Assembly (NCBI RefSeq): GCF_016859285.1
Contig: NC_053401.1
Location: forward strand, 9,987,969-10,051,968
DNA length: 64,000 nucleotides
Direction of reading: 5' to 3'
From: Xiphias gladius
Taxonomy: Eukaryota > Chordata > Actinopteri > Istiophoriformes > Xiphiidae
Below the pieces are notes generated by a model. That model did no database searches and was not told the origin of the DNA. It saw only the letters and a program-made list of their open reading frames with translations. Of this stretch, positions 40,266 to 54,936 are shown in pieces; positions within the stretch are counted from its first letter, which is position 1, and each line of letters opens with the position of its first letter. Made by a program: the position numbers and the translations under genes.

Positions 40266-41960
40266 CAGCGGCCAACAGTAGTTTAATACAGCAATGGACT
40301 GAGACCCCCCCTGCTGAGGTTTTTTTCCACTTTCCTTTAGAGTGTGGAGGTCAGTGGTAGGCCTTCCTCGTCTTCTCAGAGAGAATGGGCTGGGTCAGGA
40401 GCCGTCGACACAGCGGGTGTGTGTACAACCAACTGAGACGTTTTTATCTCATAAAAATAAATAAAAGAAATACAATAAAAAGAAATTCCAACACAGTAAC
40501 GATTTCTTTCTCATTAAAGCTTTGTTTGTATTTGCTGTATTTGCTGTAAACGCCCAAATGTATTAGTTTCTCTTCACTCACTTCACTGTAATGAGCACAT
40601 GCCCAGATTGGAATTGAAAGCTCAAGTCACGCTGTCTGCGCCATGACACACAGACTGTCTATCTGCACTGTCCATGCGCTAGTTATGGTATTGCGGCTGC
40701 AAACACCTGTCTCTTCAAATGACGTTGATTAATTGGTCCATAACACTTAAAAGGTAGTCAGACCAAAGGAGTTTTTATATCTTCTTATAAACTAGCCCCC
40801 GTTCGTGCCCATCATGTATTAGCATATATCCAATCAAAGAGGTAACCATCAGTTTCTCTATAATAATTTGACAATAACAACTTATAATAATGATGAACCG
40901 TTGATATCGGTAAAACCCAGACAATCATTTAAAAACTAAAGACTCTTTAAAAGCTAATTTTCATTTTCTCTGAGGACCGACTTTGCAGTGGGGCAAGCTT
41001 GCATTTTGATGGTACCAGGCAAAATGTATTTGCTCAATCATCAAAGCAGCAGAAGACAACTGGATGTGAAATTTGTCATTTATCTTAAGTAGAGGAGGTC
41101 TAAAAGCAAAACAGTTGAGAAACAATGGAACCATTTCAAGTCCCTTCTTCCCTTAAAATGCTTTGCAATTACACCGCTAAGCACTCTCTTCTGGCAGAAG
41201 TATAAGCCTCTCTCAGTATACTAAGGATATTACATAATAGTATCTTTTTTAGTATTTAAATACTAAATAAGGGATTTTGATTAATAGTAGAGAAGCAGAA
41301 ACCATCAGGTTTAAAGTTAAGTTAGTGGGAATCTAAGTGCAAAATTCACATTTAACATAATATTTTAATAATCAATAAATAAAATATGTCAAGGTTCAAC
41401 AATACAGTGTCAAACTGGAAAGTGTGTTTTATATTCGAAATGTTAAAAGTTTGAATTTGATATCGCAAGTTATTCACTCCTTGAATGTGTCATCATCACT
41501 GGTTCTTTGTTTTTTCCCCAAGCTTCTAATTATAAGAGAAAACAGGGAGAAATCCCCTCTGAGGGAGAAAACCTTTGTAATAATCACTCTTGTCTACTTT
41601 ACAATAGTTTTATTGGTTATAGTTTAGTTTGAAAGTCAAGTGATTGAAGTGATTACAGCTTCCCAGAGGGGCAGTGCTGATGTTTCCAACTGGGGACACA
41701 CACCTCAAAAATTGCAAAATTGAAATATTTACTGGTCATCATGAGTATAGACTTGTTTTTAGAGATAGAAGACAACAATACATAGAAAAATAATTCAGTT
41801 TGACCGAACCCCTGATGATCTAGAGTTCTGAGGAAAAAGCACGGGACATCAAAGGGTGTAAGGAATGTCAGTAATGGCTCAGCATTGTTTGCACATGTCC
41901 CTGCATAATACATTTATATGTCCTTAGATAAGAGGGCTTGTGTGTGTGTGTCTGTGTGTG
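40266..41960. other. Intergenic DNA and probable 3' UTR of prr5
   Basis: No exon is recognised. A - strand AATAAA (41614-41609) about 350 nt past the prr5 stop is a candidate poly(A) signal. The 3' UTR opens with a CA tract directly after the stop (41938-41960 on the + strand reads TG). Confidence 0.4.
41609..41614 (-). terminator. prr5: Candidate poly(A) signal of prr5
   Basis: tttatt on the + strand is AATAAA on the gene strand, about 350 nt after the stop. Other signals further on cannot be excluded. Confidence 0.3.
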
Positions 41961-44900
41961 TCATGCCACACTCTGCCTGCTGCTGTCTCTGCTGTGTGTG
42001 GACGCTCCAGAACAACGTCGTGAGAAGTCCAGAAAGATGCCGTCTTGCTCCGGCTCTGAGTCAAAAGACTCCAGGACGTGGTCCATCGTAATCTCCAGAC
42101 TGGACGACGGACTGGGACCGGAGCTCGTGTCTTGAGCCAGCCCTCTGGAGGACGAGGGGGAGTCCCACACCAGCGATCCTGTGCCGTGTGCGTCCTCACA
42201 TGGGGAGGCTTCAGGAAGGATGCCTGGGGAGCAATGCTGCGGCCGGTGAGGGTGGGGACCCACGGGACTGTCAGCGACTCTGGGCTGGGCGTCCTGGCTG
42301 GAGGTCACAGGGTCTGCACAAAAGAAAGCAAAAGTTTCACAGTTAAACATCTTATTGATCAATGTGTTAAACATGATAAGTAGTATTTTGGGCCTTTATT
42401 GATCAGCTTCCTGTTTATTCTTTCCTATGGAGAATACAGTGGCACCAGTGTCTAACTAACTAAATTAATTATTTTTTTCAAGCACTTAAACATAAAAAAA
42501 AAAAAACATGTAGGCATGAAGTCCAGTAAGATGGAAAAAGTTTTTCTTGGACATTCTTAAACTTAGAGAGTTTGATTTAAAGGTCAGAGATTGAACACAT
42601 CACCAAAACACTTTAGTTTGTTTGAAAGGTCGTTTGAAACATCTATTCCTCCAGAGCTACCTACTGCAATCTTGAAAGTTGCAGTTGATTCGTTATATTT
42701 CTTGTTTTCCGTGTAGTCCTACCTGAAAGTGCAGTAAATTCTGCGGAAGCGGGGGAGAGGTGGGCGAGGCTGGACGTGCTGGCGTTACTGGTGGCGTTGG
42801 TGGTGCATTCGGCCACAGAGGTGCTCTCCTCCACACAGGAAGTCATCTCAGAGACGGAGTGTCGTCTGATACCTGTGCCACCTCCTATGGAGCAGTCCAC
42901 GTCATATTCCACCACAGGGGTCAGCATGGGAACATTGTAGCTCTTAGACCGTACCACTGGATTTTTGGCGATGGGAGCGTTGCCTGGTTTGGAGGGCCCG
43001 GAGCGCTGCAAACACTTTTCTAAAGAGAGTGATACAGAGGGAAAAAGGAAAAAAAAAAAAGATTACTTTTTAATGTTGATTACTTTATACTTGCAATGGA
43101 ACACCACAGAAAACCTTAACCACAAGAGAACATATAAACAAAGGAATGTTGAACTTGTAACATTTGGAAGCACATCTAGTGGACATTTTTCACACACACA
43201 TTCACACAATCACTCACACACACACCTAATAGGCAGTAGGAGCAGTGCAGACTGGAGGATCCATCTCTGGAATATAAGCCATTAGTTCCCAGGTAGGGAG
43301 AGACCACCTTCTGGATGAGAGACTCCAGACGCAGGTAGTCGTCTGTTACACCTTTAGATTCATGGACACCCTTCATCAAACAAACACACAAACACAACTT
43401 TGTGTTAGCCAGTAACTGCTACTTGTTGGCTGGTGGTAATGGAAACTTTAGAAGGCATGAAAACATTTCCGTTGGAAAAAGAAAGAAAGAAAGAAAGAAA
43501 GGGCTCAATTTGGCTCTTTCGGCCACCTTCTGTGTGTAGAATCAAAAGTCTCTGATAAGTTTGCTGAATTTTAACATTGTTTCAAACATAATGGAATGAC
43601 AGCTGCCAATAGGAGATACTATGCTTTCATAAACCCAGCTGGAAGACGACATGAGTAAAACACCAGAGAGTGTGGATTCAATTTAGTCCCAAACTCAGTA
43701 ATAAACATGTATAAACATGCTCGGAAAGGAAAAACTTCAGGAGCATTGTTCAATTTAGATAAAAAGAGACGGACAAAATAAAACTACGTAACTGGTTTAA
43801 TATAGACAATTTCTGTGAGGAAACTGAACAATGGATATAAACTTCATGATGAAACGCGCCGCAAAGAATGTGAACTTTGTAGCGGCATTATCTTAGCCAT
43901 TCTATTCTATACTTGCTCCACCCTCCAATGGGCTTTGCTGTTAAATTAACCCCTTCAAGGGTCCGCCTTGGCATCCTTAGACAGATCTTTGCACTCACAG
44001 CCAAATCAGGGGGGCTGTGACTGCACCCTGCGGTCCCCTATAAAACCCAAGCGCACATGCTGCTCATCTCGCTTTTTCGCTCGGCCACTCTGAAGACGGA
44101 TGTTTCACCTATGAAGACTCTGCCACCCTCCGGTGTTGTAGGATGTCAACAGTTAAGAACTGCCTGAGCTGCGCCTCACCGCTGGCGGCTTTCAACGGCC
44201 ACGACAATTGATTTTGCCAACTCGGCTTGCGCCACTCCTGCCACACCTGTGTCGCGCTCAATCGGAAGGAGAGCGACCGGCGGCGGCAGTCCGTCAACTC
44301 CGTCCGCTCCCTCAGCGCCAGCCCAGCATTGGTGGCTCCCTCCAAGTGCGTGACACTCTTCATGGAGCACCCATCTGGCGAATGGAGACCACATAAGTGT
44401 GACAGCCAAGGCAGAAACATTGCATGCAGCCCGTTCCCCCTCACCTACCGCTGACTTACCGTCAGCCTCCACCTTTCAATGGTGTTGTGCGCACGGCTTT
44501 CCCCAGCACCACTGAGTGAGCAGCACTGAAGGGGGAAATAGCCTCACTCCTGAGGAAGGGAGATTTCATGACGGTCGGAGGCACAGAAGGCTTTTTTCTC
44601 CCCATATTACCTAGTTCCCAAGCAATCGGGAGGTATGAGACCCATACTCTACACTCGACACATCGCGCAGCGTCCTTTTCGCATGTTGATGACCAGACAG
44701 TTGCTGGAATGCATCCAACCAGGTGAATGGATGACATCTATCTGAAGGACGCATATTTTCACGTCCCCTTTCTGCTGCAGGGCAGGAAGTATCTGTGTTT
44801 TGCTGTAGGAGAGGGGATTTGTCAGCACTGTCACCTCCTGTTCGGTTACTCGCTGGCAAAATGCATTACTTCAAATGTGTGGAGAGGGCATTGAGCCTCC

Positions 44901-47900
44901 TCAGAGAGAGGGAAGTGAGGATTCTGACCTACACAGACAACTCGCTGATCCTCATCTCCTCACAGCAGGAAGACAGGGCCCACACGGAGCTGGTGACCCA
45001 CCATATCACGCAGCTGGGCTTTGCTGTCAGTTATGGAAAGAGTGCTCTGCAACTGAGCCAGCAGGTGCAGTATCTGGGACTGCACCTGGATGCTCAGACC
45101 ATGAATGCACGCCTGTCAGAAGAATGCACGACGGCGCTCATACAGCTTTGTCACCGGGTGAAAACAGCTGCGACGTTAACGGTGGGGAGGCTCATGTCAC
45201 TGCTGGGGATCTTGTCAGCAGGGCTTGCTGCACATGAGAGAACTTCAACTGCGGTTTGCGTGTTTCAAACTGAATCCAAGCTGCGGCAAGCTCTGCAGGC
45301 TATGCATGTCGCCCAGACTTGGAGCAATATAGCCTTGTGAAACTCACCCAGCCGTCTCTTAAGTTGGAAACTAAACTAAACTGTGTGGTAATGGTATAAA
45401 AAGTTTAAGAGTACAGGTAGCTAAACTCTGAGAAAACCCAACAGGTCCCCTCATGTTGTGCACAGCCTTGTGCTCAGGTCAGTTTCAGGTTTGAAGTTTT
45501 CAAGTCTTTCTGTTTATTTGCTTCATGTCTTGCAAGTAGATATGCAATGCCCAGGGGAAGAGGGAAAGAGACAAAGTGTATTAGTCAGGCAAGCTAATGA
45601 TCAGTAATGGATGAGGTAAAGAAAAAATATTGCTTTATGTCTCGAATCGGGTCTTAAACCTGAGTTAATTGTTTTTATGGCCACTTGAGAGAAATGTTAC
45701 AAACTGTAAGCACAACACTGACACATTATCACCTTATAAATTTGAAATCTTGATCATATAAGCAAACAGCAGACACAGCGGAAAATTAGCATTATTTTGT
45801 TTTTTTCCATTATATGAGGAATGTAAATTCAATATTTACTCTCCTTTTAGCTCTGGATTGGTATCCACCAAATTCTGAGCAAAATATCTGGCTCTAGGCT
45901 CTATCCGGCTTTAGCTGCTAAATACTCCACTATGTTCAACAGTTAGTCATTCAACAGTTAGTCTGTCTGTTGTTTGGTGCTGGGCATTTAGTGCACAGTA
46001 GGTTTCTGGAGCTGTTCTCTTTTTCTCTGAGAACAGCTGCCTGCTTCTACTGGAAACAACACTGATGAGAGCGGTAAGACCTAACCAAAACAGTAAAGTT
46101 GCCAGCCGTATAACCAAAACAATGCGCTAAAAGACACCAAGTTTCGTACTGCTGAGTCAATTTTTCATCACTAGCAGTAACACTTTTCACATTACACATA
46201 GTCATTTGATTCATTGTTAATATGAAAACATTGATTAGAGCATCTCTAAGGGCATAGGTTTGGGATGGGCTTGGGTCTAAGCTTTAAAACCATGTGAAAC
46301 ACTACTACAAACTAAGAAGGTGAGTAAAAAAAGCTTGGAACATGGTTTCATCTGCTATCAGAGCTCAATCACAACCAATTTCCTTAATGGAATAAAGGGG
46401 GCTTTCTTCACTTTAAGGCAAGCTTGCAACTTTGGATGCATCCCACTTCACCATACATCCACTCTGCCTATGTGGAGCCCTCATTGCCCAGTTTATTGTT
46501 TATTGATAGTTCTTCTTGTTTCATGGGACCCAAATAATTGTTTTTGCACTGTCGCCAGGAGACACATGCATTATAGCTGTCACCTCTACAGCAAGGCTCA
46601 AACCCCCTGTGCATTTGATGTTAGTGTGTGTTTAAGTAGTTCAGTTGAAAACAAGTTATCCTCATAATCAAGATGGTGCTGTTTTATGAACTCAGAGTTG
46701 TCATGAATAACAAACAAGAACTCTGCAGTTTGAAAGGTTCCGGCTCTTTGTTTCCGTCTAGTCAAAGCCGCAACGTCCTGATGCCATATTTCCACGTCAG
46801 GAGACCTCATACTCGGCGGGACTTTAGACCATTTAAAGAAATAAAATACTTTTAGAAGTTGGATTTAGTTCAGAATTACGTCCACAATTTTGTTAAACCA
46901 ATTTTCACACTGAGGGGTGTGATATATATATATGTCTTTGAATAACAAAGTAGAGATCAATCAAGTTTCAATACTCTGAAGCACTGAGCCCATGCATAAA
47001 AACCACAGTACAGAAACAAACCACATAAATAGAAAAGACTTTAGTGAATTGGCGTCACAGCATCTTAACAGAATGAAAGGGAAATTGCTAACAGATGAGA
47101 CAAGAAGTAGCAAACAGCCAATATTCACTGCTGAATTTTATCTCTCTTACACTCATTCTTTTTTCTTAGCTGCTCTGCTTTCCTGTCTGCCTTCATATAT
47201 TCAACTCAACCTATTTTTCTCTTCCTCTTTCTCTGTTTCCCATTGATTTGATATTTATTGTGGACAAACAAAAACAGATCAATTAAAATGACTCTGCACT
47301 ACATGTCTGTACACAGTGCATAAAACAACAGAATAAATATGTCCTCTTTTCTATTTTTTTTTTTTTTTTTTCCACTATACCTCCCTCTGTCTGAGTCTGG
47401 GGGCAGCAGATTCGGGTCAACGGGTCACTACAGTGATGTCCAAACTAACCCAAACACACACACAGAAACAGACACACTCTCACAGACTCAGTTCCTTCAC
47501 CCAGACACACTTGAGAGCACATTTAATCCACTTAATTCACTCCCTGACCCACATCTTATGCCTGACCAATAAATTCCTAACTTTAAAGGAATATACTAGG
47601 TTTTTGGAAGATTGGCGTACGTAATGTTAGCTGTTGACGACCAAAATCAAAATCAGCCACTAATATTGGATTGGTTAGTCCACTGCTCAATAAACAATCG
47701 AGACTGCCTCATAGCTTGTAATCCTTCAGGAGTCAAAGGTTGCTAAAATTTTATGCAGAGAATTAATACCCATTGAGGAATACATTTTTAGAGTCACTAC
47801 TACAAAGTTTCTACATATTCCGATACACTCTCAATTTACCCAGTAAACCCAAGTAGGTTTTTCAAGAAAAGTTTAAATCCTTTCTTCTTCTTAAACATTT

Positions 47901-49053
47901 AGGTGGTTGTTGTACTGTTAAAAGACCTCAAAGGTTCATTGAAAAGCCAATTTATCAGCTGGGGTCTCTAATGGACGCCATTGTTCTGAGTTTATAAGTT
48001 TAAGATATAAGGTTGGAGCTCACATAAATTCTAGTCACAAAACCATTTATTCTTTGCTTTCGATACCTTAAATAAGACAGTTAGTAAAAATATTCAGAAA
48101 CTACCTAAATGTACATTCTTATTTGATGATTTATTTTTACATCGTCTTGTTTTATATGTTCCAAGAATTTAAATGCGTTGAAATTCACAGCAAGTACCTC
48201 GCCTCTGAGCTCTCTGTAATTAAGCTATACCTAAATATATTTGCACGTCATCTTGATCAACAGTTTAAATTAAGGGTGCTGTGGTTATATGGTATTCAAC
48301 TGGTCTCTTTCCATGTGCTTTCTGTCATGTTCTGAGGACCAGAGCAATGATTACTTTGATGCAGTGGTTACAAACCTTTTTACTCTTCACTAGGTGTATG
48401 TCTGTATGTTGGGAGCAGTTCAATTTTTAAAAAAATTTTTATTGTAATTATTTTTAAAGGCTTTTAAAGGTGACACTACACGTTATTAAACTAGATAGTT
48501 AGAAAAAAAATCATGAATATCCTGCAACAGTGAAATATGGAGTTGATCAACATTGACTGAAAATGCAGTCATGGAGATGGATAAAATGTGAATTTTGAAA
48601 AACAAGTAGTGTCCTAACTTGCAAATCCAGTACTTTTAGTGTGCACAAAGAGTACAGCAGCACCACAGTGACATGATAAGTAAACAGCTCTTTCTGTTCC
48701 CGAAGGAAATGAAGGTACTGGACAATTTACTGTGTGCAGCTATGTGTCACTACACAGTGGCTGAGTAACTAAACCAAATAAAACTGGTTCAGCTATATGT
48801 ATAATTATGTAAAATTACCCACAGGGAACATATGAGTGTCTGTGCTCTCAATACTTAGCAGACAAGACAAGAAATTCAGGTATTCCTGGAACTCTCGGCT
48901 TCAACATGATTTCCACATATAAAACCGAACTTTTGGCCAATGAGGTCTAATAAGCTCTACTCATAATTGACTTGATGAGTTGCCACAGTCTTCAACGACA
49001 GTGTAAATATGGGTAATTCACAGAGACAAACATCGACACAAATACTCACTCAG

Positions 49054-49092
<39 letters not shown>

Positions 49093-49366
49093 GACAGGGT
49101 GCGGAGGGTACTGACTGGTCATGGGAAGAGGACTGTGCTCTGTGTTCACACTGAGATTACTTCCTGTGAGATCCCTTTGCAGGAAAAAAAAAATGAAAAA
49201 CTCAACCTCTTTCCCCATCTGTTGTAATTTATCCTCTTCCCTCAGCCCACATCAGTCATGGATGTCCGTGCTGTGTGTTTGATGCTGTGTGTGGATGACG
49301 GTGATAGAGTGATAGTAAAAAAAAGAGGGGAAAAAAATACATGAAAAGACAACGAAAGAGGGTGCA

Positions 49367-49404
<38 letters not shown>

Positions 49405-51363
49405 TGTGTGTGTGTGTCTGTGTGTGTGTTTGTAAACCTGCAGTATTAGCAGCATCTGTATGATAGAAGGCGGAACACGGGCTCTGGGTCGAGAGAGAGC
49501 TTCGTCCAGTTTCAGGTTTAGGGCGATGATGTTCCTGAAGTGGAGCAGAGCCAGCTGACGCACTGATGGCTCCTTTCCCTGAAGACACACACGCGTCATC
49601 ATGTTAGAGGTGCGTGAGGAGAAGATTACAGTGTGAGTGTGTCAACGGGTGTGTGTACCTGTACAGGATAGAAAATGGCCTGCAGCATGGACAGAACATC
49701 ACAGAAGAAGAAGTCCCATGTGTCGGCCAGAGAGTCCAACAACTTCTGACCTGTTTGGCACAATTAGGAGGAAATTAGAAAGAAAAAAAAAGAAAAAACA
49801 GCAACAAGACTTTCTGGCACATGCACAGTTAAATCTTGTGGGTGTTTTGGAAAGATATTATTTATATTAAGATATTGCATTATCCAAGGACCTCATTGTA
49901 ATGATTGCCAAAGTTGTCTGTCCCACACAAATACATGTATATTTTGTCGGACATGACAGAGGCTTTAATTTGTAAAGTAAAAATTCATATCCTGTGCAAA
50001 CTGGCCTCTTGGTGATTTAAATAATTAGTTTTTTTGGCCTGCATTCTTTGATTTTTTTGTGTGTTTTTTTCTGAGGTGGAAGCTGTATTGGAGAGAGCTT
50101 AAGAAGCATTTAGGGTGTAACAACATGGTGACTCCATTCAAAGACAGAGGAAAGTTCTGTCAATCAAAGTGTGAAATAGTCAAAGATAATAAAATGTAGT
50201 TCATGTATCAGCATTGGGTAGGGAAAATTTTACTGTACAACAGGCTCAAAAAAAAAAACTTCTTGGGGGGACTAGTACCAGATGTTCCTGAAGTTTATTT
50301 TTTGCAGTGCAGACACATTTATTCAACTCAAACTACTACTGATTAAGACAGAACAAAGGTTCTGTGAGTCACTGTGGTTTCTCTTATCTTTAGTTCTCAC
50401 TGATTGAATGTTGTGTAATTGACGCAAGGCATTACTTCCTGTGACGACAGCATTTCAAATCTGCCACAGTCAATGTGTGTGTGCATGTGTGCAGGTGTCT
50501 GCAAGTGTGTGTTTTATCATTTCACAGGTGCTTCGAATAAAGGTTACACATTTACCACAACAGAGAGAACAAAATGATTTTTTTGTCTCTTGTTCTTTCC
50601 TATACAAGTGCTCTGACTGTGCATGTGTGCATGTGTGCGCGTGTGTGTGTGTGTGTTTGAGCATACAAGTGTGTACTGCAGAAAAATGTCCTTCACCAAG
50701 AGTGATGGTGGAGAGATGAAGCCATGTCCTCACAGTTAAAACTAATAGTTAAATGGTTAACTCTGCATCTGGAATTTTAGTCAATTATTATTTTTCCCTG
50801 CTAGACCTGTGTCACTCTGAGCATTCATGTCTGTGTTTCCCTGATATGAATCACTGGTCCTAGGAATGCTCCTCATCAAAACCGGAAGCACCAGGAGAAA
50901 TCTAAAATTCAGAACTCAACCAAGGACTTTGACTTTTCCTTACAATTAATGTACATTTATACCATTCCTAACTAAGCAACAACTGATATAGCTTTTATAT
51001 TCAGATATTATTACATCAACAGTCTTTTATGTAAGTTTTTTGTCTGTAAATTTGTTCCAGTGTCTCAGGGCTGGAGCTGGAGCTCTGCGATTATGAGACG
51101 ACAATTATGTTGTTAATCACTGTTTTTGTTCTTGTTCCTTTATTTCTCTCAATTTACAATTCATAAATTCTTTTTTTTGTGTGTGTGTGTGTGTGTTTAT
51201 GTGTACCTTCATAGAAGCGGATCTTGTCTCTCAGTATGACCATGCCTTTAGTGAGCAGCTGGTTCTGAAGGTACTCCGTAAAGAAGGAGCCCAGCTCTGT
51301 CTTCAGCAGCTGTCTGCAAAAAAAAGTGCATGTGAGCGTACACATATGCTGAGACAGGCAAAT

Positions 51364-51404
<41 letters not shown>

Positions 51405-51590
51405 CCATCACTGAGACATCAAACTGCTGAATATGAACCAGTGGTAATGAGACTGCATATGCAAGCTGCAGTGTTTAAACAGCAGCAGACTCAGGAAATG
51501 AGAAAAGATGTTGTTCACTCTGAAAACAAGGGCAACAGCGACATCTGAACACTTCAACAACAGGATTTTCACTGATAACCGGTTAATATA

Positions 51591-51653
<63 letters not shown>

Positions 51654-54600
51654 CACGGATTAGTGTGACAGCTCAGTTGCTGTTATTATAGGAGGAGAAA
51701 AGCCGACCTTTAATCTTCATGGTGCACAAAACATCACTGGGCAAACAGTGCATGTTTGGAAACATAAAAATAGGGTATAATTTAACAAATCTTGTTTGTC
51801 TCTTACGAGATACAGAAAGCATCACAACTACTGCTGTGTGAAGACGAAGTTTTCAATTTATTCCATTTTAAATACAACAGCTTGACCAATTCACCACCTC
51901 TGACCATCTTACGCTGTGGGATAATTAACCATCAGTGTTGCACCAAGTATTGTGTGTGCGTATGTGTATACTGTATATAGTGTATTATATTTACAGTACA
52001 TGACTGGAGTCGGTTATGACAGTCCTGTGTCAACTGCCCTCAGCTACACTGTATTTAAACACCAAACACAGCAGTGACCCCTCTGCAACCTCAACCTGTC
52101 ATTTCCCCTTTTAAACAATTTCAAGGTGTTTCTGATTCAGTGGACAGCAGAGAATGACGCGACAACAGTAACTGTTACTGGGTATGTGTTCATGTGTTAA
52201 GACTAAATTTAGCACGCTGAAGCTGTCACTGTGTGTGTATGGGAGAAAGAGTGTTTGTGCATGCAAGAAATCTGCCGCTACAGCAGGGGAAGATGAGAAA
52301 TTACCGAAGAAAACACTATAATTTAGATAAACGTCCTAAAAATACAAACCAGCTCCAGCTAAAAATGCTGCAGCCTTGTGTGAAAGTCAGCAAGACAGTC
52401 AGGAAGACAGACAAACAAAAAAACAGGCAGACAGGGAGCTAACCTGACACCTTCATTCAGAGTGTAGAGTTCGTTTTCTCCCAGATCCTTCCTCTGGAAA
52501 ACCGAGATGACTGCATTGTGGATGCTGCGAATAAACACACAGGGAAGCATTTAGTAGACGCTTATTTACAAAGACTAATGACTGATGTGTAGAACATTCA
52601 AACAATAAACAATATGCATGATCACTACGTGGCTGCTACATGAGGCAAAATTTGGTATAAAAAATTATTATAATAGTAGATAGTTTTAGAAGCTAAAAAT
52701 ACAGAGGAGACATGCACACTGTGCCTCTGTAGAGTAACCTTGAGCAAACTGTGAATCTGGGTTAAAAGCCATAAAATCTAAAGTGTAAACAAAGAAAAAT
52801 ATTTTTTTTAAAAATCAGCAGACAACAAAACAGGAGTGTAAAACATAAAGGGTCAGAATGGGGATAAGCTTGTCTCATTGTAGGATTCAGTACAGCTCAT
52901 GTGGTCCATGCAGTCCTCCAACCATCTAGGAAACTGAGAGCTCTTGCCTTCCACTCTCCTGCTGTCTGGTTTTACATAAAGCCGAAAAAACCATAAAATA
53001 CAGCCAGAGAAAAGAGAAAGAGAAGACCCGGGAAGAAAAGAATCTATGAGGCAGAATGAGATAAAAAGAGGAGTGAGAGGTGGATGGAGATAAAGAGAGA
53101 TAGTGATGGACCCTGAGGGAAGCGAGACAGAAAGAGTTGATGTGCGTGCATGCATGTGTGTGTGTTTGTGTGTGTGTAGAAAAAGCTTCGTATTCATAGC
53201 ATGAATAATGGCAGCGATACAGCTTTCTGCTGGGGATGTTTATTCCCACATGACATTGCCAGTGAAAAAGGTACACACACACAAAAACGTGCACATGTGT
53301 GTGTAAACATAAGCATGAGCGCTTGAGTAGGGACACCTGGATGGACAAAAAACCACATGTCCTCACATTCATCAAGTAAACCGACATGGCTCACACTTAC
53401 GACAGATTGTGAGTACACACGTCAGACCCTCTCTCACACCGACCTGTTCCAAGTGGCGTTGGCCCCGGCGCGCCTCTGCTGGGTCCCTTTGTCTTTACTG
53501 CACTCCTCTGCCAGCCCCCCAGCTGTTCCTCCCTTCTCCCCACCTCCCCCTGCTTGGGTTTTCGCCTGCGAGAGGTCAGTCAGACTGGAGGACGAGCCGC
53601 TTCCCAACCTCAGTTTGCTGTGGAGACTCCTCGAAATCCAAAAAGACGGAAGAGAGAAACCATAATAACCACAAAGTGCTTTCAGTATTGGGATTGGACA
53701 AGACAGATGTGGAAAGTGGAGCTGGTTTCGTGGACCCAAGTCACCCAAACACAATAGTGGGTTTTTTTTTTTCATTAAAAGCTGCATGTTTTTAAACGTT
53801 TGGGGGGAAAACAGATGATTTCTGTCTTAAAATAATTTTTTCTCCAGATTTTAATGGCTGACAAAATTAGCATTTATTGAGGGGTGATTACTTTTTATAA
53901 GCCACTGGTTAATGTTTACACAAGCTGATGTACTATACTGCTTCGGAAACATACAGTAGTGAGCCCAGGATAACAGCCCTGAAATCCAGAAGGATGGTAC
54001 GGAGAGACGTGGGGGTACGAAGTTCAAGAGGAGAGCAATAAAGAGGAAGAGCGATGTAAAAGGGTGGGATGAAGGGAGGTGCGAAGAAAAGAACAGAAAC
54101 AAAGAGAGCGAAGTGAGGAAGAGAGGACGAGAGACTGAAAGAGCAGAGACACGGCAAAGACAAAAAAGCAGGATTATAGCGGTAATATTCAGAGAACTTC
54201 CAGACCGCAAGTCAGTCCATGGAAATGAAAGAAATATCAACAGTGTTTTCAGTCTCAGCACTAAAAAGCAGAGTGGCTGACATGATGCACTTTTTATCTT
54301 TAAATAAACTAAACCTATCGAATCTTTTTGATTTTAAACATATGGAAATTGTAGTAAATTAATTTTTGGAGAACTTGACAGTGAGGACTCTTTTTCTAAT
54401 CCTCACTTCTTCAAAAGGACAGTCGAGTGTAAAGACTTGACTCTACAGATTATGGTCGGCAGGAAATTTCGGTCAAGTTTAGGAAAAGGGTTCAGGTGAA
54501 ATATGTAATTGTGATGGTCATGGTACGGAGCTGGGGAAAGACACATTTGGTCAAATTTGGACCCTCATAGGCGTAGCCTTGTGTGTGAAAGAGGAAAGCG

Positions 54601-54858
54601 GGAGATAGAAAACTGGTGTCACCCCGCTAAATATCTCAGGTACTGCAAATGTTTTTAAAAAAAACTCTTCTTCCATGTACAGTATATGCGTTATATATAA
54701 AGTCGAAAGGACTAGTTGATTAATCAATTAGTCAATCGATGAAAAATTATTTGCAAAAATTTTGATAACTGATCCTTAATTCTTTATCAGGCAAAAATCA
54801 TTAAAAACAACCCAACTTGAAAAATATGTAAGAGTTGAAATATACAACATATCCCTTC

Positions 54859-54936
<78 letters not shown>

